This document shows, piece by piece, positions 35,898-45,339 of a DNA stretch of 64,000 nt. The position numbers and the translations under genes were made by a program. The stretch is from Pseudophaeobacter profundi (GTDB lineage: Bacteria > Pseudomonadota > Alphaproteobacteria > Rhodobacterales > Rhodobacteraceae). The stretch's first letter is position 1; each line of letters begins with the position of its first letter. Below the pieces are notes generated by a model, which saw only the letters and a program-made list of their open reading frames with translations, was not told where the DNA came from and did not search any database. The DNA lies in assembly GCF_029697505.1 (NCBI RefSeq), contig NZ_JARJEF010000005.1:186001-250000 (forward strand), given 5' to 3'.

Positions 35898-37016
35898 CTA
35901 CGACTTCAGCGCGATGGCCGGAGAGATCACATCTAGCCCCAGGGCTTTGCCAACCGCGTAATAGGTCAGCTTGCCGGCATGGACATTCAGACCGTTCAGC
36001 AGATGCGGATCATCTTCGCAGGCCTGCCGCCAGCCCTTGTTCGCCAGGTTCAGCATAAAGGGCAGGGTGGCATTCCCCAGCGCCTGGGTCGAGGTGCGGG
36101 CAACTGCACCGGGCATGTTGGCCACGCAGTAATGCATGATGCCGTCGACCTCATAGATCGGGTCGGCATGGGTGGTGGCCCGAGAGGTTTCAAAGCAGCC
36201 ACCCTGGTCGATGGCCACATCCACCAGCGCAGCGCCAGGTTTCATTTCGCTTAGCATGGCGCGCGAAACGAGCTTTGGGGCTTCGGCGCCGGGGATTAGC
36301 ACTGCGCCGATCACCATGTCTGCATCGCGCACCAGATCGGCAGTGGCGCCAGCGGTAGAATATTGGTTTTTGAAATCGCGGCCGAAGACATCATCCAGAT
36401 ATTTCAGCCGGGTCAGGGAACGATCCAGAATGGTGACATCCGCGCCCATGCCTGCGGCGATCTTGGCCGCATGGGTGCCGACAACGCCGCCACCAATCAC
36501 CGCGACCTTGGCCGGGGCCACGCCGGGCACGCCGCCCATCAGAATGCCGCGCCCGCCATTGGCTTTTTGCAGGGTCCAGGCGCCGACCTGTGGGGCCAGC
36601 CGACCGGCCACTTCGGACATTGGTGCCAGCAGCGGCAGGCCGCCATGGGCATCTGTCACGGTTTCATAGGCAATGGCTGTACAGCCGGATTCCAACAGAT
36701 CGGTGGTCTGGGCCGGATCTGGGGCCAGGTGCAGATAGGTGAACAGCAATTGGCCTTCGCGCAGCATCTTGCGCTCAACGGCCTGGGGTTCCTTCACTTT
36801 GACGATCATGTCTGCGGTGGCAAAGATTTCTTCTGCGGTGTCGATCACCACAGCGCCAGAGGTAAGATAGTCAGCATCGGTAAAGCCTGCGCCCAGGCCT
36901 GCGCCTTTTTGTATAAGCACCTGATGGCCATGCTGAACGGCCTCTCGGGCGGCGTCAGGGCTAATGCCGACGCGAAATTCCTGTGGCTTGATCTCTGTAG
37001 GGCAGCCGATTTTCAT
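35898..37016 (-). CDS. ald: Alanine dehydrogenase
   Basis: 372 residues. It interconverts L-alanine with pyruvate and ammonia using NAD. Pyruvate-binding Lys and His lie in DMIVKVKEPQ and LFTYLHLAPD; the NAD fold is KVAVIGGGVVGTHAAKIAAGMGADVTILDR. The C-terminal ANMPGAVARTSTQALGNATLPF is typical. It diverges from an Lrp/AsnC gene, the usual arrangement for aldR control in response to alanine. Confidence 0.96.
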   Translation of the reverse strand: MKIGCPTEIKPQEFRVGISPDAAREAVQHGHQVLIQKGAGLGAGFTDADYLTSGAVVIDTAEEIFATADMIVKVKEPQAVERKMLREGQLLFTYLHLAPDPAQTTDLLESGCTAIAYETVTDAHGGLPLLAPMSEVAGRLAPQVGAWTLQKANGGRGILMGGVPGVAPAKVAVIGGGVVGTHAAKIAAGMGADVTILDRSLTRLKYLDDVFGRDFKNQYSTAGATADLVRDADMVIGAVLIPGAEAPKLVSRAMLSEMKPGAALVDVAIDQGGCFETSRATTHADPIYEVDGIMHYCVANMPGAVARTSTQALGNATLPFMLNLANKGWRQACEDDPHLLNGLNVHAGKLTYYAVGKALGLDVISPAIALKS

Positions 37017-37098
37017 GATCTCTCCTCCATATTATTGCGTCAGTCTGACGCAGCTGGCGGGGAAAGTGCTGCTTTTCTGTGCGTAATAAAAACATGAC

Positions 37099-37117
37099 AT
37101 TCGAAGATTCTTCGAAT
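37099..37117. promoter_or_regulatory. Palindromic operator between ald and its Lrp regulator
   Basis: ATTCGAAGATTCTTCGAAT is a perfect palindrome of two nine-base arms around one T. It lies in the 135-base divergent region and fits the 15-19 base dyads bound by Lrp/AsnC dimers. Assigned to the adjacent regulator by position. Confidence 0.65.
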
Positions 37118-37151
37118 ACACCAGCGGAAAGTAGCAAGGATCTTTGAAAAA

Positions 37152-37610
37152 ATGTCTCTGGATGGCACGGATCGTCGGATTTTGCAGGTGTTGCAACGGC
37201 GGGGCCGGATCTCTAACGCAGAGCTAAGCGAGCGGGTCAACCTGTCGGCATCAGCCTGTCACCGAAGGGTACAGCGGTTGGAAGGCGATGGCTATATCAA
37301 AGATTACGTCGCGCTGCTGGATGCCCGCAAGATGGCAGTTTCAACGACGGTGTTTGTTGAGATCACCCTGCAAAGCCAGGCGGATGAGCTGTTGGATGCC
37401 TTTGAACGCGCCGTGGCGCGGATCCCGGATGTGCTGGAATGCCACCTGATGGCGGGAACGGCGGATTATTTGCTCAAGGTGGTGGCGGAAAACACGGATG
37501 ATTTTGCGCGCATCCACCGCCAGCACCTGACCCGGCTGCCGGGGGTGGCGCAGATGCAATCCAGTTTTGCCCTGCGCACGGTCTTCAAGACCACAGCGCT
37601 GCCGGTTTAG
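37152..37610 (+). CDS. Lrp/AsnC-family regulator, probably of ald
   Basis: 152 residues: helix-turn-helix LDGTDRRILQVLQRRGRISNAELSERVNLSASACHRRVQRLEGDGYI, then the RAM sensor domain with PDVLECHLMAGTADYLLKVVAENTDDFARIH. Close in style to the Lrp protein at 17509. Its gene faces away from ald, and the palindrome between them should be its operator. Confidence 0.93.
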   Translation: MSLDGTDRRILQVLQRRGRISNAELSERVNLSASACHRRVQRLEGDGYIKDYVALLDARKMAVSTTVFVEITLQSQADELLDAFERAVARIPDVLECHLMAGTADYLLKVVAENTDDFARIHRQHLTRLPGVAQMQSSFALRTVFKTTALPV

Positions 37611-37717
37611 GGTGAATTGTACAAGCTGTTGATGGCAAATGGGTTTTGCAGATTTGCCTCTGTCTTGCGGCGCCGAACTGTGCTCTGCTGCGGGGGATTG
37701 AGAGCGGGAGGCAGGCC

Positions 37718-39316
37718 ATGGAGTGGGACTATATCGTGGTGGGCGCAGGCAGCGCCGGATGTGTTATTGCCAAACGACTGAGCGAGGCAGGCCATCGGGT
37801 CCTGCTGCTGGAGGCCGGCGGCAAGGACAATTACCACTGGGTCCATATCCCAATGGGCTATCTCTATTGCATCGACAACCCGCGTACCGACTGGATGTAT
37901 CGCACCGCCGCTGAACCCGGGCTGAACGGGCGCAGCCTGCTTTATCCGCGTGGCAAGGTGCTGGGGGGCTGCTCGTCGATCAATGGGATGCTCTATCTGC
38001 GTGGTCAGGCGGCGGATTACGATGGCTGGCGTCAGCGTGGGCTGGTGGGCTGGGGCTGGGACGATGTGCTGCCCTATTTCAAGAAATCCGAAGACTATGT
38101 CGAAGGTGCCTCGGACATGCACGGCGAAGGCGGCGAATGGCGGGTGGAAAACCAGCGGCTGCGCTGGGATGTGCTGGACGACTGGATGGAGGCCGCTGCC
38201 AGTTGGGGGCTGCCCAAGGTCACCGATTTCAACACCGGCAACAACGAAGGCGTTGGGTATTTTCGGGTCAACCAGCGTGGTGGCTGGCGGATGAATACCG
38301 CCAAGGCGTTCTTGCGCACGGTGACCGGCATCAATCTGAAGGTAGAGACCCAGGCCCATACCCGCCGCATCCTGATCGAAGACGGCCGCGCGGTTGGGGT
38401 GGAATATGACAAGGGCGGTGTCACTCATCAGGTGCGGGCGCGCGGCGAGGTGGTGCTTTCGGCTGGGGCGGTGAACTCGCCGCAGATCCTGCAACTGTCC
38501 GGCCTGGGGCCAGGGGAGCTGTTGCAGCAGCACGGCATCGAGGTGCGGCGGGACATGCCGGCCGTTGGGGCCAATCTGCAGGATCACCTGCAACTACGCT
38601 GTGCCTGGCGGTTGGAACAGGGGCGCACGCTGAACACATTGGCAAACTCTGTGTTGGGCAAGGCCCGTATTGGCCTGGAGTATGTGCTGAAACGTTCGGG
38701 GCCGATGTCGATGGCACCCAGTCAACTGGGGGCCTTTGCGCGTTCGCGTCCAGATCTGGCGACGCCGGATCTGGAATATCATGTGCAGCCCCTGACGCTT
38801 GAGGCCTTTGGCCAGCCGCTGCATGACTTTCCCGGCCTGACTGCCAGTGTCTGCAACCTGCGCCCCGAAAGCCGGGGTACGGTGCAGATCGCCTCGGGGG
38901 ATCCGCATCAGGCACCGGTGATTGCGCCCAATTACCTGTCCACCGAAGGCGACCGGCAGGTGGCGGTTGCGGCGATTCGGCAGGCGCGGGCGATCATGGC
39001 GCAACCTGCCATGCGCGCCTATGGCCCGCAAGAAATGAAGCCGGGCGGCGGGTCTGACGATGCGGCGGATCTGATGCGGGCGGCGGGCGACATTGGCACC
39101 ACGATCTTTCACCCGACCTGCACCGTGCATATGGGGACGGATGAGACTGCGCCGCTGGATGGCGATTTGCGGCTGCGCGGGGTCCGGGGGCTGCGGGTGG
39201 CGGATGCCAGCGCCATGCCCACCATCCCCAGCGGCAATACCAATGCGCCCAGCATCATGATTGGCGAAAAAGCCGCTGATCTGATCCTGGCCACAGCAAA
39301 GGCTGCGGCTGCCTAA
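37718..39316 (+). CDS. GMC-family FAD oxidoreductase (choline/alcohol dehydrogenase-like)
   Basis: 532 residues. FAD-binding start MEWDYIVVGAGSAGCVIAKRLSEAGHRVLLLEAGG, GMC signature 1 in YPRGKVLGGCSSINGMLYLRGQAADYDGW and signature 2 in GAVNSPQILQLSGLGP. The C-terminal catalytic His lies in TIFHPTCTVHMGTD with the Asn/His block ADASAMPTIPSGNTNAPSIMIGEKAAD. It oxidises an alcohol; choline dehydrogenase-like, but betA context (betB, betI) is absent, so substrate is open. Start at 37718 has GGGAGGCAGG upstream. Confidence 0.9.
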   Translation: MEWDYIVVGAGSAGCVIAKRLSEAGHRVLLLEAGGKDNYHWVHIPMGYLYCIDNPRTDWMYRTAAEPGLNGRSLLYPRGKVLGGCSSINGMLYLRGQAADYDGWRQRGLVGWGWDDVLPYFKKSEDYVEGASDMHGEGGEWRVENQRLRWDVLDDWMEAAASWGLPKVTDFNTGNNEGVGYFRVNQRGGWRMNTAKAFLRTVTGINLKVETQAHTRRILIEDGRAVGVEYDKGGVTHQVRARGEVVLSAGAVNSPQILQLSGLGPGELLQQHGIEVRRDMPAVGANLQDHLQLRCAWRLEQGRTLNTLANSVLGKARIGLEYVLKRSGPMSMAPSQLGAFARSRPDLATPDLEYHVQPLTLEAFGQPLHDFPGLTASVCNLRPESRGTVQIASGDPHQAPVIAPNYLSTEGDRQVAVAAIRQARAIMAQPAMRAYGPQEMKPGGGSDDAADLMRAAGDIGTTIFHPTCTVHMGTDETAPLDGDLRLRGVRGLRVADASAMPTIPSGNTNAPSIMIGEKAADLILATAKAAAA

Positions 39317-39546
39317 ACTCCGGGCTCCCGGTGATACCGCAATGCTGCAAAGCGGGCAAAGATGGTTGCACCCGGTGGCGATCTCGCATTCATTGAGGCA
39401 AAGGTGTCTTGTGTTGCGCTGGGCGCGTGGCCCGGCGCTGAGCTGACTGCGATGTGAACGCTGTTTGGTTTCAAGACTGACATCAAAGGATTACACTGGC
39501 GTGTTAGTGGCATCCGCAACAGATAACACAGTAAAGGAATAGGCCT

Positions 39547-40464
39547 GTGACCAGCGATATCGAACCCGACTCCTTTGATTGGCTTGAAGCCGAGCTTCAG
39601 GACACATTGGACGAGGATATCGAAATTGAATTCGCAGAACCGATGCTGTCGATGGAGCTGCGCAAGATCTACCGCGAGCAGCACCCCGAGATGCTGGATC
39701 GGCAGGTCTATTTCCGCAACCTGCTGCGCCTGCAGGCTGAGCTGATCAAACTGCAGGATTGGGTGGTCGAAACCGGCGCCAAGGTTCTGGTCATCATGGA
39801 AGGGCGCGACAGTGCCGGCAAAGGCGGAGTAATCAAGCGTATTACCCAACGGCTCAACCCGCGGGTGGCGCGGGTCGTCGCCCTGCCTGCGCCCAGCCGC
39901 CGCGAGCAAAGCCAGTGGTATTTCCAGCGCTATGTGCCGCATCTGCCTTCGGGGGGCGAAATCGTGCTGTTTGACCGATCCTGGTACAACCGCGCCGGGG
40001 TTGAACGGGTGATGGGCTTTGCCGATGACGACCAGGTCGAGACATTTTTCCGCGATGTGCCCGAGTTTGAGCGTATGCTGGTGCGCTCCAATACCATCGT
40101 GCTGAAATACTGGTTCTCTATCACCGACGAAGAACAGCAGCTGCGCTTTATGATGCGTATTCACGATCCGATGAAACAGTGGAAGCTGTCACCAATGGAT
40201 CTGGAAAGCCGCATTCGCTGGGAGCAATATACCAAAGCCAAGGAAGAGATGTTCGAACGTACCAACATCCCCGAGGCCCCTTGGTATATCGTTGAAGGTA
40301 ATGATAAAAAGCGCGAACGCCTGAACTGTATCGAACACCTTTTGAGCAAGATCCCCTATCAGGACGTCCCCAGCGAAAAAGTCACGCTGCCGGACCGGGA
40401 ATATAACCCTGATTACGAACGCCGGGTGCTGCCGGATGAACTCTATGTGCCAAAGGTCTACTGA
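39547..40464 (+). CDS. ppk2: Polyphosphate kinase 2
   Basis: 305 residues from a GTG at 39547 with AAGGAAT upstream. PPK2 Walker A is GRDSAGKGGVIKRITQRLNPR, the lid region is PAPSRREQSQWYFQRYVPHLPSGG, and Walker B is IVLFDRSWYNRAGVERVMGF. It moves phosphate between polyphosphate and nucleotides, favouring NDP or NMP phosphorylation by class. An acidic 40-residue N-terminus precedes the domain. Stands alone. Confidence 0.94.
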   Translation: MTSDIEPDSFDWLEAELQDTLDEDIEIEFAEPMLSMELRKIYREQHPEMLDRQVYFRNLLRLQAELIKLQDWVVETGAKVLVIMEGRDSAGKGGVIKRITQRLNPRVARVVALPAPSRREQSQWYFQRYVPHLPSGGEIVLFDRSWYNRAGVERVMGFADDDQVETFFRDVPEFERMLVRSNTIVLKYWFSITDEEQQLRFMMRIHDPMKQWKLSPMDLESRIRWEQYTKAKEEMFERTNIPEAPWYIVEGNDKKRERLNCIEHLLSKIPYQDVPSEKVTLPDREYNPDYERRVLPDELYVPKVY

Positions 40465-40476
40465 CCGCGAGAGGGG

Positions 40477-41061
40477 CTAGTCCAGGGCATTGGCATTATC
40501 GAGAAAGCGTTGCAGATACTGCGTGAAACTGATGGTTTCCGCCTCGGTGAAACCCTTCAGCAGGTCTCTTTGGCGTTCTAGTGCGCGGGGCAGGATGCGG
40601 GCGTGCAGGGCCTGTCCCTCTGGGGTCAGGTACCAGGCCTTTCGCCGTTCATCGCCGCCTGTCGTGGCAAGGGCACGCGCCAGACCGTTGGTCTCTAACC
40701 GCTGCAAAGAGCGGCTAACGGCCGCCTTGTCGATGCCCGTGACGCGCGTGGCTTCGGCCACGGGGCAGCCGGGGCTGCGGGTCAGCATCACCAGCATACG
40801 CCAATCCATCACGCCGATGCCAAATTCCGCCTGATAGGCGCGCGTTGCCTCTCGGGTCAGGCGGTTGCCGGCAAAGGTAACCAGAACAACGGGGCTGTTG
40901 CGATAGCTGAGGGTCGTCGCAGCAGGATCATCCGGGGCACCTGTGGCGGTGACCAGGAATAAATCATCCCTCAGCGCTGACGGGTCGTCGGCATCTTGCG
41001 CCTCGTGGGGCAGGCCGGGCAGGTCAGATGGGGGCGGCACGATTGATGGGGGCTGTGTCAT
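40477..41061 (-). CDS. MarR-family transcriptional regulator
   Basis: 194 residues with an atypical N-terminal 55-residue proline-rich extension before the winged helix. The MarR core is GVMDWRMLVMLTRSPGCPVAEATRVTGIDKAAVSRSLQRLETNGLARALATTGGDERRKAWYLTPEGQAL. Its convergent neighbour is ppk2 and nothing nearby suggests the effector. Confidence 0.88.
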   Translation of the reverse strand: MTQPPSIVPPPSDLPGLPHEAQDADDPSALRDDLFLVTATGAPDDPAATTLSYRNSPVVLVTFAGNRLTREATRAYQAEFGIGVMDWRMLVMLTRSPGCPVAEATRVTGIDKAAVSRSLQRLETNGLARALATTGGDERRKAWYLTPEGQALHARILPRALERQRDLLKGFTEAETISFTQYLQRFLDNANALD

Positions 41062-41518
41062 GGCGGCATCTTATGGCTGCCGTGTTGACAGATCAACACA
41101 CGCTGACCTGCCGGTAGCATGGCTTTGCCCAAGGCGCGCCGCCTTTGATCTGTCTTGGATGCATCAGGGGAAGGCCCCGAGATGACAATTGCCTGTGCGC
41201 AGGGGGAAGGCGCGCGCCGCTATCGTACCAAAAGCCGCGCATTGTCATCTCGGGCAGAGCCGGGCGTTCCAAATCCGGCTGCAAGCACATGGGCGGACAC
41301 CCTTGGGTGTGTTGCCCCGTAAGAGAACCATACGGCAAGCTGTGCAGGAATACACGCTAAAGTTTAGTGGTGAGCGGATTTTCGCGCTAACAGGGCCAAA
41401 GGCGCGCTACACATGGTTTCAAGGCCCTCAAAACGACAAACCCCCGAGCCAGGGCGCGGGGGTCATCAACTTTGTGTCCAGAAGAAAACTGGAAGCCCAA
41501 AAGGCGGATAGAAGGAGC
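41062..41518. other. Gene-free region with a 14-base inverted repeat
   Basis: About 450 bases between the MarR and rpsU genes. Minus-strand and plus-strand frames here have no start signals or recognisable sequence. The notable feature is the perfect pair CCCGAGATGACAAT (41176-41189) and ATTGTCATCTCGGG (41241-41254), bounding a 51-base GC-rich interior. The rpsU terminator lies at the right end. Confidence 0.5.
41441..41462 (-). terminator. Terminator downstream of rpsU
   Basis: CCCCCGAGCC and GGGCGCGGGGG style arms form a hairpin; on the minus strand it is followed by TTTGTCGTTTT. It ends the rpsU transcript about 55 bases past the stop. Confidence 0.7.
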
Positions 41519-41725
41519 TTAGAGCATACCTTCGCGCTGTGCTTTCTTACGCGCCAGTTTACGGGCACGACGGATAGCTTCAGCTTTCTCGCGCGCTTTT
41601 TTCTCGGACGGCTTCTCGAAATGTTGCTTGAGCTTCATTTCACGGAAGACGCCTTCACGCTGCAGCTTTTTCTTCAGAGCGCGGAGCGCCTGATCGACAT
41701 TGTTGTCACGAACACTAACCTGCAT
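41519..41725 (-). CDS. rpsU: 30S ribosomal protein S21
   Basis: 68 residues starting [43 protein letters not shown], with a basic [20 protein letters not shown] tail, as in alphaproteobacterial S21. It is needed for initiation on the 30S subunit. Divergent from the COQ9-type gene, a conserved arrangement in the group. Confidence 0.97.
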   Translation of the reverse strand: MQVSVRDNNVDQALRALKKKLQREGVFREMKLKQHFEKPSEKKAREKAEAIRRARKLARKKAQREGML

Positions 41726-41894
41726 GTGGTTTTCACCACCTTTCTAGATAGAGTTGCAAGGATTTGCAGGAAGTGGCCATATAGCAAAGCCCCTGCATCT
41801 TGTCTAGTACTGTGATATGTCGCTGTCAGACCCTATTTATCAGGGCGCGGGCAATTGCGATCCGATCTCGCACCAATAACCTGGAGAGGCCAAG

Positions 41895-42605
41895 ATGAGC
41901 ACCGAGGAAAATCAAGACACCCCCGCTGGCAATGACGGTCTGATGGATCAGCTGCTGGATGCGGCCCTGCTGCATGTGGTATTTGATGGCTGGTCCAAGG
42001 CGAGTTTTGACGCAGCGATTGCCGATGCCGATGTAAATCCGGTGCTGGCGCAGGCGCTGTGCCCGCGCGGTGCCCTGGATCTGGCGGTGGCCTATCACCA
42101 GCGCGGCGATCAGGCGATGCTGGCGCGTCTGGCGGCGTCAGATCTGTCGGGGCTGCGGTTTCGTGACAAGATTGCCGCCCTTGTGCGCTATCGCCTGGAC
42201 GCGGCCGAGGACAAGGACGCGGTGCGGCGCGGTGTGACGCTCTTTGCGCTGCCCAACCACGCCGCCGAAGGTGCCAAGCTGGTCTGGGGAACCTGCGATG
42301 CCATCTGGACAGCGCTGGGCGACACATCGGACGACCTGAACTGGTACAGCAAGCGCACCATACTGTCGGGGGTCTATTCTTCGACGCTGCTGTATTGGCT
42401 GGGCGATGACAGTCCTGATCATCAGGCAACCTGGGAGTTTCTGGATCGGCGCATCGATAATGTGATGCAGTTTGAAAAGGTCAAGGCGGACCTGAACAAG
42501 AATCCCTTGCTCAAGCCGTTCCTGGCCGGCCCTGCTTGGCTGTCGGCCCAGATCAGACGCCCGGCCCCGCACGACGATTTGCCGGGGCAGTCTCGCGGTT
42601 CGTGA
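41895..42605 (+). CDS. COQ9-family protein (ubiquinone synthesis accessory)
   Basis: 236 residues. LLDAALLHVVFDGWSKASFDAAIADADVN and PRGALDLAVAYHQRGDQAML are like the TetR-shaped COQ9 fold, and NWYSKRTILSGVYSSTLLYWLGDDSPDHQATWEFLDRRIDNVMQFEK is the COQ9 core. In eukaryotes COQ9 binds lipids and helps COQ7 hydroxylate the quinone ring; a similar role here is inferred. Confidence 0.9.
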   Translation: MSTEENQDTPAGNDGLMDQLLDAALLHVVFDGWSKASFDAAIADADVNPVLAQALCPRGALDLAVAYHQRGDQAMLARLAASDLSGLRFRDKIAALVRYRLDAAEDKDAVRRGVTLFALPNHAAEGAKLVWGTCDAIWTALGDTSDDLNWYSKRTILSGVYSSTLLYWLGDDSPDHQATWEFLDRRIDNVMQFEKVKADLNKNPLLKPFLAGPAWLSAQIRRPAPHDDLPGQSRGS

Positions 42606-42826
42606 CTGCGGGTTGTGACCCAGGGCAGGTTGCGTAACACTGTGCATCGGTTACGTGCTCCTGCAGCATGATAGATTACCAAGTAAGAGAAAATCGCGTG
42701 ACGGTAAAGGAACGCGACAGGCTTTCGCATCAGGCTGGGCAATGCCCGGCGCCCGTGACAAGCTGGTGCCAAAGAAGACAAGAAGCTCAGACCTGACGGC
42801 TGGGCCGGAACAAGAGGATCCCCCGC

Positions 42827-43816
42827 ATGAGCGATACGATGCGTGCCGTTGAAATCTCGACCCCAGGCGGGCCAGAGGTGCTGACCCTGACCCAGCGGCC
42901 CATGCCGCAGCCGACCCATGGTCAGGTGGTGCTGAAGGTGGCCTATGCCGGGGTCAATCGCCCCGATGCGCTGCAACGCGCCGGCGCCTACAATCCGCCC
43001 CCCGGTGCCAGTGATCTACCGGGGCTAGAGGCATCTGGCGAAGTGGTGGCGCTGGGCGCCGGTGTCACGGGGCTGGAAATTGGCGATCGGGTCTGTGCCC
43101 TGCTGCCCGGTGGTGGCTACGCCGAATATGTCGCAACCCCGGCGGCCCATTGCCTGCCCATTCCAGATGGCCTGAGCCTTAAGCAGGCGGCCTGCCTGCC
43201 CGAGACCTGTTTCACTGTCTGGTCGAATGTTTTCACCCGTGGCGGGCTGAAAGCGGGCGAGCGTTTCTTGGTGCATGGTGGATCCTCCGGCATTGGTACA
43301 ACAGCGATCCAGCTGGCGACGGCGCTGGGCGCGCGGGTCTTTACCACCGCTGGGTCGGATGAGAAATGCCAGGCCTGCCTGGATCTCGGGGCGGAACGTG
43401 CGATCAACTACAAGGATGAGGATTTTGTCGAGGTGCTGCGCGCCGAGGGCGGGGCTGACCTGATCCTTGATATGGTTGGCGGAGATTATATTCCCCGCAA
43501 TATCAAAACTCTCGCGGATGATGGCCGCATGGTACATATCGCGTTCCTGTCCGGTCCCAAGGCCGAGCTGAACTTTGCCCAGATCATGGCGCGCCGCCTG
43601 ACGGTGACAGGATCAACCCTGCGGCCGCAAAGCGATCTGGCCAAGGCCCGCATCGCGCAGGATCTGTTCGAAGTGGTCTGGCCCCTTATCGAGGCTGGCA
43701 AGCTGGCTCCGGTGATGGATAGTGAATTTGCGCTGGAAGAGGCCGCCGCCGCCCATGCTCGCATGGAAAGTTCGGGCCATATCGGCAAGATCGTTCTGAA
43801 AGTTTCCGACATCTAG
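42827..43816 (+). CDS. NAD(P)H-quinone oxidoreductase, PIG3-like MDR family
   Basis: 329 residues of the zinc-free medium-chain dehydrogenase family. LPGLEASGEVVALGAGVTGLEIGDRVCALLPGGGYAEYV is the N-domain, FLVHGGSSGIGTTAIQLATALGARVFTTAGSDEK is the NADPH fold, and ELNFAQIMARRLTVTGSTLRPQS is typical of PIG3/quinone oxidoreductases. Start at 42827 ATG follows a weak site. An ORF-like stretch just upstream is not supported. Confidence 0.9.
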   Translation: MSDTMRAVEISTPGGPEVLTLTQRPMPQPTHGQVVLKVAYAGVNRPDALQRAGAYNPPPGASDLPGLEASGEVVALGAGVTGLEIGDRVCALLPGGGYAEYVATPAAHCLPIPDGLSLKQAACLPETCFTVWSNVFTRGGLKAGERFLVHGGSSGIGTTAIQLATALGARVFTTAGSDEKCQACLDLGAERAINYKDEDFVEVLRAEGGADLILDMVGGDYIPRNIKTLADDGRMVHIAFLSGPKAELNFAQIMARRLTVTGSTLRPQSDLAKARIAQDLFEVVWPLIEAGKLAPVMDSEFALEEAAAAHARMESSGHIGKIVLKVSDI

Positions 43817-43982
43817 CCGGACAGGTGCGGTGCAGGTCGCCGCACCGAAGCCGCAGGGCACCTGCAGAAGGTTGGGAAAACGCGCCTGACCCCGGGGGAC
43901 GGTGGGGACGGCCAAGCGCCGCCCGGTGGGCGCCGGGCGATACCTCCTCGGCTGTCCCCAGCAGCGTAAGAGGAGGAAGCTG

Positions 43983-44840
43983 TCAGCGCACCGCGCGCCG
44001 ATAGAGATGCCAACTGGCATGTCCCAGGATTGGGATCACCAACACCAGCCCGGCAAAGGCAGGCAGGGAGCCGAGAAAAACCGCCAGCGCCACAAAGGCC
44101 CCCCAGGTCAGGGTCACGCGCGGGTTGCGCCGCACCAGTCTGACCGAGGTGATGACGGCGACGGGCAGACCGACATTACGTTCCAGCAGCAGCGGAAAAG
44201 AGACCAGGCTGACGGCCAGGGCAGTGATTGCAAAGATTGCGCCAGTCAGCCCGCCCCAAAAGATCATTTGCCAGCCCTCGGGCTGTTGCACGATGGAAAG
44301 CAGGAAAGAGCTGAGAGAGCTTGGCGCCTCGGGGCCGAGGGTGTGGTTGTAGATTGCATTCGCCACCATCAGCCAAGCCGTGAATAGCACCGCTAGGTAA
44401 AATCCGAGGGCCAGGACCGACAGCAGCGCCGGAGAGCGCAGCACCTCAAAGGCATCGCCCCAGCGCGGGGTGAAGCCGGCAGCCCGACGCGCCGACATCA
44501 TATACAGCCCGACAGAAGCTGCGGGGCCCAGCAGGGCAAAGCCCAGAATCAGCGGAAAGATCAGCGGCAGCATGTTGACGTGCAGGCTCATGATCACCAG
44601 ACCAAGGCCGATCAGCGGGTAGCACAGGATCAGAAACATTGCATCGCTGCGGCAGGCGGCAAAATCCTCGACCCCGGCCTTCAGCGCGGCACGCAGATCC
44701 GACATTTCCAGGTGGTTCAACTCGGGTCGGGCCGTGGTCTCATCGCTGCCCAGGTGTGCCACTGAATCCGAGACATGTGCCGAGGTTAAGCCCAGATGCT
44801 GTGCCAGCCAACTGAGCGGGTTTCCGATTGTGTGTGCCAT
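43983..44840 (-). CDS. DUF2189 integral membrane protein
   Basis: 285 residues with about six membrane helices. The block ELNHLEMSDLRAALKAGVEDFAACRSDAMFLILCYPLIGLGL is the conserved DUF2189 opening, and PILGHASWHLYRRAVR its ending. Function unknown; widespread in Rhodobacterales. ATG at 44840 has AAAGGGAG at proper spacing, preferred over 44858. Confidence 0.85.
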   Translation of the reverse strand: MAHTIGNPLSWLAQHLGLTSAHVSDSVAHLGSDETTARPELNHLEMSDLRAALKAGVEDFAACRSDAMFLILCYPLIGLGLVIMSLHVNMLPLIFPLILGFALLGPAASVGLYMMSARRAAGFTPRWGDAFEVLRSPALLSVLALGFYLAVLFTAWLMVANAIYNHTLGPEAPSSLSSFLLSIVQQPEGWQMIFWGGLTGAIFAITALAVSLVSFPLLLERNVGLPVAVITSVRLVRRNPRVTLTWGAFVALAVFLGSLPAFAGLVLVIPILGHASWHLYRRAVR

Positions 44841-45038
44841 GTGCGTGCTCCCTTTCATCCCATAAGAGGGCCCGGATCAAGGATGCCGCAAAGCCGCGCC
44901 AGGGGGCAGAGCCGTCTCGCGCTGCAGAGTCGGGCCAATGCGGCACAGGACCCATATTATCAAGATCTAGCGCATAGCGTGATCACATCCAGCCCACCGA
45001 CCTTCACAAGCCCGCGACAGGGGCGCGAGTGCGAGATA

Positions 45039-45338
45039 TCAGCTTTGGTACAAAAGGGGCCAATAGACCAAGCTGGGGAAGCTCGGGATCGCAGTTGCCA
45101 ATGAAACGGCGCCAAGTGGAAGCATAAGGATATTGGCGGTCGAGATGCCCCAGAACGTCCACCGCCAGGAGTGCCATTGGCGTGCTGCCAATTGGTTTGC
45201 GGTGAAAAGAACAATCACGATCAGCCAGAAGAGGAGCTGCCTTTGCCGCCCCTCTGCCAAGGCATCTATCAGGCCCCTGACGCCCCAAGGGGCAGCTAGG
45301 TTGAGTGCGGCAAAGGTGACGACCGGTCCGATTCTCAT
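45039..45338 (-). CDS. Small membrane protein coupled to the RNase T2 gene
   Basis: 99 residues from ATG 45338, with TTAGGTGAC just upstream inside the end of the RNase T2 gene, whose stop is one base away. Two to three hydrophobic segments (LLFWLIVIVLFTANQLAA, WGISTANILMLPLGAVSLATAI). A conserved-looking WHSWRWTFW motif sits between. Family not recognised. Confidence 0.6.
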   Translation of the reverse strand: MRIGPVVTFAALNLAAPWGVRGLIDALAEGRQRQLLFWLIVIVLFTANQLAARQWHSWRWTFWGISTANILMLPLGAVSLATAIPSFPSLVYWPLLYQS

Positions 45339-45339
45339 G

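Noticed and set aside
39501-39529. GTGTTA...TAACAC inverted repeat before ppk2
   Set aside because: Only six bases per arm with a wide spacer; not distinguishable from chance.
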